From the NCBI GenBank assembly GCA_018697195.1, contig CM031872.1, positions 9,629,194-9,693,193 of the forward strand: DNA of 64,000 nucleotides. Reading direction: 5' to 3'. The stretch is from Certhia americana. Lineage: Eukaryota; Chordata; Aves; Passeriformes; Certhiidae. Position 1 is the stretch's first letter, and every line of letters starts with the position of its first letter. Under the pieces are notes generated by a model. It was given only the letters and a program-made list of their open reading frames with translations. It was not told where the DNA came from and did not search any database. Position numbers and translations under genes: made by a program. This document shows, piece after piece, positions 13,620 to 24,395 of this stretch.

Positions 13620-13866
13620 AGCAGCCCTGAGCTGTGTAGGGATCTAAAGGAATGGCTAGAACAGTGTCAAGGGGGGTTAGATTGGAGATGAGGGCAAGGT
13701 TCTTCCCCCAGAGGGTGCTGGGCATGGCCCCGAGGCTTCCAGAGCTCCAGGAGAGTTTGGACATCCCAGGGATGCACAGGGTGGGAGTGTTGGGGGGGCT
13801 GTGCAGGGACAGGACTCTCTGAACCTTGTAGGTCTCTTCCAACTCAGGATATTGTATGATTCTAGG
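13620..13866 (+). mobile_element. CR1 LINE 3' end, second subfamily
   Basis: The landmarks GGGCATGGCCCCGAGGCTTC, then CCAGAGCTCCAGGAGAGTTTGGA in part, and GGTCTCTTCCAACTCAGGAT followed by a TATGATTCTAGG terminus. These differ from the common CR1 ends in this window (AACTCAGGATAT in place of AACCCAAACC) and mark a separate CR1 subfamily. Confidence 0.9.
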
Positions 13867-15734
13867 ATTCTCCCTATTCACCCAGCTGAAGGGATTTTCT
13901 AGCTTTGCAAAACTACCACTAAAGAAAATGCTGCTCTCCCAATCATCCTAAAATCAATAGAATGCATTACATGCATGTTGGTAGGTAGAAGCTATCCTAT
14001 TATCCAAGGAGATTATAATTACCTCATTTGCCTATTAAAAGGATACTGTGACAATATTTAAGTTAGAATGCTTTGGTTATTTGCTTAAAAATTATGTGGT
14101 GGCAATCAAGTGAAAATTGAGGCTGTAATGCAGCCACAGCAATATTGCCAGTAATTTGTGGAACCAATAACAATTATTTTTAATGTATCACCCAACATGC
14201 CTAAATATGCTTTTTTTATATACACACACATATATATGTGTACATATACACACACACTGATGGGCAGCATGGCCTCAATTTCCCTCCACTTTCTGGAAAC
14301 TGAGAGCTATGAAGCATCTTGCTTTGAAGCACCACACGCTGCCAAATGGATGCAGGAGACAAAGTCCCCCATCAGTTGATGGCATCCTGTCTGATCAGAG
14401 CAGAATAATTCCCCGAGTCCCCCAGGAAATGAGGCAGGGGGTGGGAGGATGTGGAACAACCTGATTTTCCCTTCTCTGCATGCCCATCTTGGGATCAGTA
14501 GCTCTTCCACCATGAGATTCCCAAGCAAAATGTCCTGGATTCCTTCTCACAAGGATTCTGTAGCTCTGCTCCAGGTCTTTAACCTCTATTTTTTAATGTA
14601 GAGCCCACCCTGGGTGCAGAGCACAAGGTTTTGTTATTTCTAAACAATAATAAAAAAAAGGAAATAGACTGATGCATTTTCACTTGGCATTGCCCTTGGA
14701 AAATGGAAATCTGATTACTTATTCCTTACAATCCCAAATTGCTCCTGCCAGGCCAGACACAGTGAATAAATCCTTGCTTTTAGAGATATCCTCTCCATTA
14801 CAAGTGCCTAATGGGACCAGTATCCCATTGACCTGAGGACACCAGGAGCACCAGCTGCAACCCCCTGGGTGTGTGTCATTGTCTCCCAGGCACCAAGCAA
14901 TCCCCAGGAGGGATTAGCAGGGGAGCCCTGAGGGATGATGCATTTCCCAAGCTGAGAGCAGCCTTTGGGAGCACAGACGCTGAAACTCAATTTCCTTCTC
15001 TGTCGTGGCATTTAACCTAGCAGAGGAGTGAGAGGATGGGGGAGAAGGAGGAGGGATGCAGGGGAGGATGGATGCTTCCATTCAGAGACATCCCTCCTGC
15101 ATCCCACCCTTCCTGAGAACCCCGGGAAGAACCTTGTTTAATTTGTAGAGAGAATAAAAAAAGAGCAATATCCCAGTCTGTTGAAGACTCCCAACATTTT
15201 GAGCCTGGGAGGGAGATGCCACCTGAGCAGCACTTCCAGGATCCAGCTGTTCCCAAGTACAGGATCCATCACAGCAATCCCACAGCACAATTTCCTGCCC
15301 CACAGCGGCTTCCTAATTTCATCTGGGGATTGCAGCTTGGTTTTCCACCTGAATTTATCTAATTTCAGCATGCAGCAGCTGAGTACGACTCTGCCTGAGC
15401 CTGCAAAGTGGGGGCTTTACTCTGAACAGCCTGGTTTTCCCAAATACAGAGAGCTGCTCAAGCAGGGTGAATTTTCCCCAAGCTTTCACACCAGGTAAAA
15501 GGCCACAGCCACATGCCTTGAGAATGGGCTACTTTTACCACCCAGGAAAGGAAATAATAATTCCCTGCAGCAGTGCTGGGCTATGCTGCAGCCTCCCTGT
15601 GCACAGGAGGACTGATCTAAAGCTGCTGTCTGTGGGCAAACAGCTCATTCACAGCTCTCCCTGTCTTCAGGGGTCAGCATCTCCTGGAAAAAAAAGCCCC
15701 TCCTAGTCAAATGAGGCACGAACTAACAAAAAAT
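13867..15734. other. Intronic DNA, AT-rich in the first part, no gene seen
   Basis: The 13920-14200 stretch is AT-rich and repeat-free by eye. A TA/CA dinucleotide tract lies at 14211-14258. Nothing coding was recognised. Confidence 0.5.
14211..14258. repeat. TA/CA dinucleotide microsatellite
   Basis: A T run, then tandem TATACACACA and TATATATGTGTACATATACACACACAC-type alternating purine-pyrimidine sequence in two short blocks. Confidence 0.9.
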
Positions 15735-15882
15735 CTACACCAGAGGCATTGGGAACTCTAGGTTGGATGGGGCTTGGAGCAACCTGGGATAGTAGAAGGT
15801 GTCCCTGTTCATGGCACAGGGTAAATGAGGTAAGCTTGAAAGTCCCTTCCATCTCAAACCATTCTAGGATTATATGTACTCA
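15735..15882 (+). mobile_element. CR1 LINE 3' end fragment
   Basis: GGATGGGGCTTGGAGCAACC, TGGGATAGTAGAAGGTGTCC, AAAGTCCCTTCCATCTCAAA and the CATTCTAGGATTATATG end match the CR1 tail. Truncated to about 150 bp. Confidence 0.88.
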
Positions 15883-16051
15883 GCCAAACTTGTGCATCCT
15901 GGCTGCCAAGCTAATTTCACTCCCACACATCTGAAAAGGCTTCTTAGCTCAGGTACAGAGTTGTATCAAACTCTAATACAATTACTGCAATATCTGGCAA
16001 GCCCTGGATGCTTTTCCTAAGAGCTGTGTAAATAGTGAAACAGCTGCAGCA

Positions 16052-16085
16052 TTTTTTTTTTTTTTTTTATTATTATTTTTATTTT
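16052..16085. repeat. T-rich tract passing into (ATT)n
   Basis: About 17 T followed by TATTATTATTTTTATTTT. Simple low-complexity sequence. Confidence 0.93.
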
Positions 16086-16789
16086 GTCTCTAAAAAGCAG
16101 CAGGCCATGGCTCCAGGACCAAAGAACTAAATACCAAACTGCAGGAGCCCAAGAACTTCACTCAGAGTCTAATTAGGGGTCAGGCCAGTGTAGAAGGCAG
16201 CAAAGTGGAATCTGAGCAAGGTCAAGACAATTTACTTAAGGAAGGGTGGAAAAGAGGTGTGCTAAGCAACATGGCAGTATTATCAGCAAAAGCAAGCCTT
16301 TAAAATAAATGAAGGTGATTTGGACGGTCTCATTTCAGCGGATTTTCAGAGAGCTTATGATAAAAGTACTTCATAAAAGATTAAGGAAAATAAACAGCTC
16401 CCCAGGAAGGGGCAGCACCAGGCAGGGATTACAGCTGGTAAGGCAAAAGGAAACAAAGACAGCACTTCCCAAATTGCAAAGAGGTTTGTGGGGGACAACT
16501 GCATTATGGGAACACTGCAAGATGCAGAGAGCAAGTCACAGTTTGTGCAGCATCTTGAGGAGCCTGGGTTTGCTGTGGCTACAGGGGCCGGGCATCTCCG
16601 GCTGGATTCATTACACACCACGGGAGGTGGACGATGAAATTTTGTTTAGGCGAGTAAATGAACATGTTCTGCCTGCAGAACCACGCACCAGGGGAAGGGG
16701 GATGTACTGAATCACCATGCTGAGCCTGTGTTTTATTTGATTTACCTCCCATACTGCCAATAAAGGAGGCTCCAAAGGTGGATGATGAG

Positions 16790-17085
16790 ACTGCATCCCT
16801 GTGGTGGGATGTATCAAAAGCCCTGGACAAGAGGGAATGGCTTCAAACTGAAAGAGGGCAAGGTTAGATTGGATATTATAAAGAAATTCTTCCCTATGAG
16901 GGCAGGGAGGTGTTGGCACAGAGAAGCTGTGGCTGTCCCTGGATCCCTGGCAGTGTCCAAGGCCAGGTTTGACAGGGTTTGGAGCAGCCTGGGACAGTGG
17001 GAGGTGTCCTTGCCCATGGCAGGGGGTGGAATGCGATGATCTTTAAGGTCCTCTCCAACCCAAACCATTCTGGGACTCCATGATA
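16790..17085 (+). mobile_element. CR1 LINE 3' end, about 290 bp
   Basis: Ordered CR1 landmarks: AGAGGGAATGGCTTCAAACT, AAGAAATTCTTCCCTATGAG, CCCTGGATCCCTGGCAGTGT, TGGGACAGTGGGAGGTGTCC, GATGATCTTTAAGGTCC and CAACCCAAACCATTCTGGGA. Plus orientation, same family as the 4342-4665 copy. Confidence 0.93.
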
Positions 17086-19066
17086 GATTTTGGGAGGTGT
17101 TTGGAAGGGGCTGCCAGCTCAGACAAATTAAACTGAAGATAAGCTGGTTCAGTGCTTTCCATTAACAGCCCTCCAAGGGAAAGGGGGAATGTAATTCCCA
17201 AGTCTCAGGTAACAATTATAGACAAATAACCAGCAGTTTTGCTCACGAGAAGCTAACACAGAGTGAATCTATCAAACCCTGCTCCCCCATGACAGGGGAG
17301 GATGCACCACTGAGCAACACTCATCGCTCCCCGTTGGAGAGATGTCCTGAGGGGTGGCTCTAGGGACATGCAGGAAATGCACCTCCCTGTCCCATCCCAC
17401 AGGCTCCCAGGCACCGAAAATACCTGAGGCATTTCACTGACAACACCACGAGACCAATCAGTCCTAGGGCAATTTCAGACCTTGCCATTTGTCCAGGCAC
17501 CCAGGAGAGTGCCACATTAGCAGCCTCTGCTCACCTATGGAGAAGCTCTTCAGCTACAATTTCTGGAGAAATCCAAAGACAGAGTACGTCCATCTTCCTA
17601 GGGATTTTCAGTAGGGAGCACTAATGACATCAATCAGAAAGTCAGTTCAGCTTCATACACCCACTACCCTGTGGCATTTCTTCATCAGCATCTCTAGAAG
17701 CATTTGACAGCAGGAATATGCTTCCAGCAAATCCCAAGCAAGGCACTTCCATCCTACCTACAGGAAAACATGAGGCCTGAGATATTTGATGCCCCAGCAC
17801 ACCCATTTGGTCAAGGAGTGACCAAATACATGTCAAGGGCCACCTCCACAACTCCTTGGTGGCTCCCATGGCCTGTACAGCACCAGGGATGTCCTGCTCA
17901 AACACCCTGAGCCAAAAAGTTCAGGCTTTTGACCGTGCACTGGAGACCGAGCAGGTAAAGCCAGCACTGCTACATCTCTAGGTATAAAATCTCTTTACAA
18001 GCACTTACAAAAAAAGGCAAATAAATTCCTAAGTAATGCCTCAAGTGGGACATACTGGTGCAGAGATAAGGAAATTTCCCCCCTGCACTCTCCTTGCTGC
18101 AGGTGCATCCCCAAGGCTCTGCAGCAGAGAGGCTTCTAAAAAAAGCACAGAGGTTATAAGGGACAAAAGTGTTTGCATTTAGTCTGAGTGGGGACTCAGA
18201 TTGTGCTTTACACCCCAGAGGCATCACTGGGCACCAGCACAGAGCCCTGGGGGAGAGACTGGGAAGAGAGAGTCACTGGATCTAACTGGAAGAGGGAGAA
18301 AAAGTCACTGTTCCACAGGGGCTCCATCCACAGGAGCACCAAGGATGTCAATCCTTGATGGCAGCACATCCCCAGCCCACGCTTCATTCTAACAGACACA
18401 ACCAAAAGTGAAAGTGCCTGACATATCCCCAAATCCCCCTCTCAGCCAAAGCCAGAAAACTATGGATTGGTCAAAGGAATGCCTCCATGAACATCCAGCA
18501 TCCACTGTCTGTGGAAACACTGCTCGGGAAAACCCCTTCAAATGGGATTTCTCCCCACTGGGGCTTTTTCCTCCGGTACAAATCTATTTGAAAAGAAGAT
18601 AAAGCATCTACAGTTGGACTGAGGCTTTATTCAGAGAAAGCTCTGGCTCAGAAATAATTGCCGTTTGCTATAATTGGTGAGATGCAGGAAGGGACTAGAT
18701 ACAAGTGGAGTCTGTGCAATTTTGGGAGATTTGTTACGCTTAGCTCGCTTCTATCAATTTCAGTGGCTCAGACGCTTATGACCTGTTGCTCAGCTTATTG
18801 TGAAAATGGCTTTTATTTACTGCACTTCCATTAAAAGATGAAATCCATGCATAGGGCTCACAGGGCAGAAAATCACAGTTTACGTCTCAGCTTATCTCCC
18901 TTCAGCGGCCTCAGCTCATTTTTGCCCTGGCTCACTCCCAGCTGCTATAAAAAAGTATTTCCCAGCACTCTTTCGAGTGGCCAAGGCCCCTTCCAGAGCC
19001 CACGGGGCAAGAGGTGTATTCAGGCTTTAAGGGAGTGCTTGGTGCTGCAGCTGCAGGTCTGGAGAA
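17086..19066. other. Intronic DNA, no gene seen
   Basis: Single-copy-looking sequence. The 18600-18900 block is AT-balanced, without repeats, and resembles conserved non-coding DNA in composition; this is not verified. Confidence 0.5.
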
Positions 19067-19364
19067 ATGGGGAGGATGAATGATGGGGAGGAGGATGAGG
19101 GATGGGGAGGAGGATGAGGACATGGAGAGGAGGATGAGGAGATGGAGAGGAGGATGAGGGATGGGGAGGAGGATGAGGGGATGGGGAGGAGGATGAGGGG
19201 ATGGGGAGGAGGNNNNNNNNNNGATGAGGGGATGGGGAGGAGGATGAGGGGATGGGGAGGAGGATGAGGAGATGGAGAGGAAGATGAGGAGATGGAGAGG
19301 AGGATGAGGGATGGGGAGGAGGATGAGGAGATGGAGAAGAGGATGAGGGATGGGAAGGAGGATG
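19067..19364. repeat. GATGAGGGATGGGGAGGAG minisatellite with assembly gap
   Basis: Tandem purine-rich units of about 17-21 bp alternate GATGAGG(GG)ATGGGGAGGAG with GATGAGGAGATGGAGAGGAG variants, 14 or so in total. Ten N at 19213-19222 interrupt the array. The round number suggests a placeholder gap, so the true copy number is unknown. The opposite strand is C/T-rich, giving artefactual Pro/Ser/His-rich open frames. Confidence 0.95.
19213..19222. other. Assembly gap (10 N)
   Basis: Ten unresolved bases inside the minisatellite. Its length is likely nominal. Confidence 0.98.
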
Positions 19365-21639
19365 ACAGGATGCTGCAGAGGGACAGGGATGCTGTGGCAT
19401 GGCCATGCTCTCAGCTCCCAGGGCACAGGACACTCACAACCACTCTCCAAGCCCCAGCACTGCTCTGATGCCAGGCCATCAGCTCCCTCCACCTCCAAAC
19501 TAAGGAGAGGGACTACTCAAGAGCATGCCCCACACTGTTCCTGGAGGGCAGGTTCGTGCTCTCCTGTGGGTCCAGAGCTCCTCCTGATGAAGCTCCAAGA
19601 CCTCAGTCCCTGCAGCACAGGTTCCAACAGTGCACCAGTAGGCTCAGCACCTTCTTCTGCACCAGTTCTCTCCCAGTACTGCACCAGTACCTCTCCCCAG
19701 AGTTGTGGCAGATTGACTGCCCAGCCTGTGCATCAACAAGAGCAGAGTGAAGGGACACTGATGCCTCCACCTGTGCTAGCTCCTGCTCTCCATGACAGCC
19801 CTGGGAGCTCTCCTGGAGAGGGAGGATGGCATGCAGGCACCCCGAGATCTCCCGTGCTGTGAGAGCCCATTGTAACACCAAACACTCCATCTCCAGGGGT
19901 ATCTGAGCTGGGCCCCAGCAGCAGCGTGGAGTTGCTAAGGTTACCTCCTCAGCTGCCTAATGAGGAGCTGTCACTGTCTCACAGAGATCAGGAGATGCAG
20001 GTGCACGTGGAGGAGCTTTCAACCGCACAGATAATTTTTAGCTCATTACAGCAGAGAGAAAACCCCGTCTCCTCACGGGACAGTGTGTCACAGCCATGGG
20101 CAGAGAGAGCCACATGCCACTGTCCCACTGTCCAGCTGCCTGCTGAGCTGTGGGAAGAGCTGCTGGGTGGAGAAGTGCATGGGGAAGGAGCTTCTCCAGC
20201 TAAGAGAAGCAGCAGATCCTGATCTGTCGAGCCCACTCACCCATTTCTTTCACTTTTAGCCCTGCACTTCCCTGATCTCCTCTCCTCAGCCCTCTCTGTA
20301 CCACCAGCCTGCAGGCAGTGTGGCAGGAAGGGAGACAAGAGGGTCTGGACCTCCACATGGGAATTTCACCCCACCTCAGTAATGTACAATGGGAGCCCCT
20401 CCAGGCTCCTGCAGACAGTGGGTAAGGAAGAGGCACAGGAACTGTGCTCACTTGGTCAAAGTCATTTCATGAGGAAATAGCAAAGCCAAGAGGAGAATCC
20501 CAGAATGACCCAGAAGCGCTGGATTTTCCACCAGATGGATCTGCACACTCCTGGATGCTTCCTTAACTGCAGCTCAGGAAAGAAAAAGAGGGAAGCTCTT
20601 TCCCCCAGACTCCAGCACAGTTAAGTGATTGCTTTCACCTCCTGAAAACCAGATCCCAAATCCCATAGATAAGGCCAGGAGCCAAGCTGGGAGCACAGAA
20701 CAAGACATAATAAGAAACACATCTTAGAGGCTCAGGAGAGCATCTTTTTCTGGGAATCACCTGAGTTTGGAGCACATATCCAACATACAGGCAGCCAGCT
20801 CCAAGCACTTTCCTGCCCACCTCCAAGGGCAGAGGAGCCCTCTCCATGATGTAGAGGAGGTAAGACCATCCCCATCCACAAATCTGGGAGTACTGGGCAG
20901 GGTAAGTCCAGGACTGGCACCCTTGGGAGAAGCCCCAACCCAGGCAGTCCCTGGGACCTGACCTTCGAGGAATGGGAGCAGAGGTATTCCTGGATGGCAG
21001 CACTGCTGGGATTGACTTTGCTGGTTCAGAAAAGTTTAAGAGCAGCAGGATTAAAAGGAGATGCAGCCAAAAATGCAAAGAGATCCTGAAGCAGAAACGC
21101 TTGCCAAGTATCTCCCTTATACTTCAAGACACCCACTCATCCTCCCCAAGGGCTTGTCAGACTCACATGGCAAAAAATACATGCTCTGCACCTACCCAAG
21201 CCCAAAAGAAAAGACCCTGAAATAAACCTGGAATTCAGGGCTGGCAGGAAGACAAAGTTGGGGGCGGAAGAGGAATTTTTGGTGTCTCTTTTCCAAGGAA
21301 GGAACCGCCTGACAGCTCTGCTGCAGGAGACCATGGCTCATGGCCCCAGAGCTCGCACAGCCCCCTCAGACATGGCAATAGATTGCTTTTAATTACAGGG
21401 CACCCACTCAGAGGCCCCTGTGTGTCCAAGGAACTGTAATGGAAACTAGAGCTTTATGGGAATAAAAAAACCCATCACAACAAACTGGTGCATTCAGGTG
21501 CTCATGGAAGTGAAAATTCCAAGAAAAAGTGCTCAGTGTGTTACCATTTGCTAACCCTGACAAGAAGAACTGCAGGTAACTGGCAAAGAGGAGGTGGGCT
21601 CAGACCAGCTGCTTCAGACACCCTGGACACCTTCTGGTG
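19365..21639. other. Intronic DNA, no gene seen
   Basis: GC-moderate, single-copy-looking. No coding, RNA or transposon feature recognised. Confidence 0.5.
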
Positions 21640-21722
21640 TGCCACCTCCAAGGGCAGGGGGATTGGAAAGAGGGGATCTTTAAGGTCCCTTCCAACTCAG
21701 GCCATTCTGTGATTCCAAGGGA
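21640..21722 (+). mobile_element. CR1 LINE 3' terminal remnant
   Basis: AAGGGCAGGGGGATTGGAAA, GGATCTTTAAGGTCCCTTCC, AACTCAGGCCATTCTGTGAT. Only the last 80 bp or so of CR1 remain. Confidence 0.87.
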
Positions 21723-23010
21723 TTGCTCAGCTCAGGCAGCAGCGAGAGGGAGACTGGGTTAGGCTGGGACTGCAGCTCCAGCTGGCAAGATGCAACATTA
21801 GGATGGGGAGCCAGTCACTGGATGGAGCCCAAGCTGCTGCACATCCCCAGACACCCCAAGCCATTCCCTCTCGTTCCAGCAGTGTGTCACGCCAGCCTCC
21901 ACTCCCAACCCAGCTTCTCCAGTGCCACTGGGTGAGCTGGAATAGCACAAACTGGCAATTCCTGTGGCACAGCTGAGGGCAGAAGCAACCCAGTGCTGCT
22001 GCCAGGCATGGGCAGTTCCAGCCTCCCCTTCACTCCACACTGACAGGGTGATGTTTGGCTAAGCTATTAACAGATGCTTGCTAAACGTGGAAAATCTATT
22101 TTCACAGACCAGCTCGAGAGTGCAGTGAGTGCTGTGGGGTCAGAAGTGCTGAGGGCATGGCTGGAGCAGCAAGGATGGGACTGGCAAGTGTCCATGCTTC
22201 ATCCACCTCTCCTCATCTCTGTGCCCTCCTCCTGCTGCTCTGTTGGTCCATCAGCAGCCTGGAGGGCAGGACACACTCACTGCTCCCTCCATCAGGGCTG
22301 TGCAGATCCCACCCTGCCCAACACACACCAGTAACTCCAGCAAAAACCACCCCACCATGCTGGACACAGGGTCACCAATGTGACAGCCACAGCCAGCAGC
22401 ACCACCTTCAGGGACAGCCACATTTGATTGTGGCCAGGGAAAGTCTTGCTGAGAGCTGTCTTTCACAAAAACTTTCATTTTCTTTTCTTTTTCTTTTAAA
22501 AATGTGTCAGTTTAAGATTGTAAAAATACTTTCATCTTCAAAACAGTGTCACAACTCCCCTTCAGCATTTTCATAACAATGCTGCCATTCTGGCTTCAAA
22601 ACATCTTCCCAAACTTATTGTTCACACATTCACCAAACTTTAAAGCTCAGAACTGAGGGACTGCGATGAAACTGGAACAAGCTGCTCTTTGAATAAAGAC
22701 AAGTTTTCCTTTCATCTCGTGCTAATTAACAGAAGCATCCTTCCCTCTGTGCCAGCCCCTGGTCAGCACTCGGCACATCCCTCAGACCTCAAAGAAAAAC
22801 CTCCCTCTTCCCTCACTGCATCCCGTCTGTCCAGGCACAGTACAGCATCCCAGGGATCAGAGGGATTTCCCAGAGAGGCCAACGCTAGGGAGGGGCAGGG
22901 GAGAGATGCAGGAGCCCCTCAGGAGCTGCTGTGGGACCCTTTCAGCTCAGTTAGGACAGGCATCATTGCAGCAGGAATGCAGGAGCAACCAAGGCCAGCA
23001 GCATCCCGGG

Positions 23011-23093
23011 GGCTGGCAGCACCTCCAGCTCATGGAGCCTCCCTCCTGCTGAAATCCCAGCTCTTGGGGCCACAGCATGTTAAGGAACAGCTC
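23011..23093 (+). repeat. Diverged duplicated segment, copy A
   Basis: Shares AAATCCCAGCTC and GGGCCACAGCATGTTAAGGA with copy B at 24283-24395, in the same order and orientation, with CCTCC.TCCTGC before them. Copy B has about 23 extra bases between the two blocks. Not a repeat family I recognise. Confidence 0.5.
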
Positions 23094-24282
23094 CAGGGAT
23101 GCTCCAGAGAGCTGTGCCCCCATCCTCACCTTCTGCCACCACAGCAGAGACTGCTGGACAAGGTAGATCTTGCTGCCCACTGTGAGGCCACTCTCCCAGC
23201 CCAACCTTTCCCTCTAATTCAGTTCACCCCAGGAATAAAAATGTCCCTGGGCAGTCCCTAGCTGCTGCAAATATTTGCGGAGTTGGGAGAAGGAGAGCAT
23301 GGAGAAGAGTGGGGAAGCTGCAGAGCCATGAGCAGCCAATTTTAGGGTGCAGCCTGTTCCCAGCCAGGTCCAGCACTGCTCTCCTCTCCCAGGTCTCACC
23401 TGCTCTGCAGATGCCACGGCTGAGAGAAGCACCATTCCAACCAAAAGCTTTCCTCCAATCCAAATTCTTTTCCCCACCCAACGACAGCAAAAGGAGCAGA
23501 ATATCAACATTAACACCTGCTTGTTTGCCCTTAGGCACAGCCAGAGCAGTTTAGTAGAGAGATAATCAAAACAAGCAGCGATTAAAACCCACGGCACTAA
23601 ATCCACAGAAATGCCTTTTGAGCCACAGCAAAAATATCCTCTCACCTTCCTTCCCAGCTCAAACCCTTCTGCTTCCAGGGGCACGGAGCTGCTTTCCCAC
23701 AGCAGGGCCCTGGAGAGCTTGGCTGCAGGACATGGGGTGGTTTGGAATGCCCTTCCCAGGAGGTGCCCACAGACAGAGCAAGGTATCCGTGGATAAATTT
23801 GCACCATTTCTGCTGGAGAAAAGCTTTGGAGACCGCAGCCTACTAACATTTGGCTTTACGTGACTTAAAGCACACCTCAAACCAGAGAAGCTTTTGAGCA
23901 GTGGGAAACATGATTTTGGGGGCGAAATGCAGCTGGGAGCTGCCACAGGAGAAACAGCAGTGGATTGTTTAGTGAAGAGCAGGCTCTCAAGAGGCTCAAC
24001 TTTCCTGCAGTATCCCCTACAACTGCCCCATATCTCACACCACGGCAACTCAGGCAGGAGGAGTGTTTCAAACAGGATTTTTTCCTCCTGTTGGCTTTTA
24101 AGTGGCTCATTGCAACACACTGCAAAGCCCTTCATCACCAAGGAAGGAAAAGGTTTTACAACAGTCTTTAAAAAGCAAGCCCAGGCAGCTGAGGGTAGTT
24201 CCTTCAGCACACACAGTTTTGAGCAGCACACGGGATTTCAGGCACCCTTGGGGAGCAGAATCCAAGCTTGGCAGAATCCCTG

Positions 24283-24395
24283 AGGCTGCCACCATCCTCC
24301 CCAGCTCCGGCTCACACAGCCTCCATCCTGCCCAAATCCCAGCTCCCGTCCCTGTCCCCACACACCGCTGGGCCACGGCACGTTAAGGAACAGCT
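24283..24395 (+). repeat. Diverged duplicated segment, copy B
   Basis: Counterpart of 23011-23093: AAATCCCAGCTC, then GGGCCACGGCACGTTAAGGA. Copy B holds three CpGs where copy A mostly has CA or TG, suggesting different decay histories. Confidence 0.5.

Noticed and set aside
18932..19498. Long minus-strand open frame rich in Pro, Ser, His and Leu
   Set aside because: It is the complement of the GATGAGG minisatellite and contains the N gap.
23214..24231. Overlapping minus-strand open frames of about 190-210 codons
   Set aside because: No recognisable domain or similarity. Composition and the presence of overlapping open frames on the other strand suggest chance.
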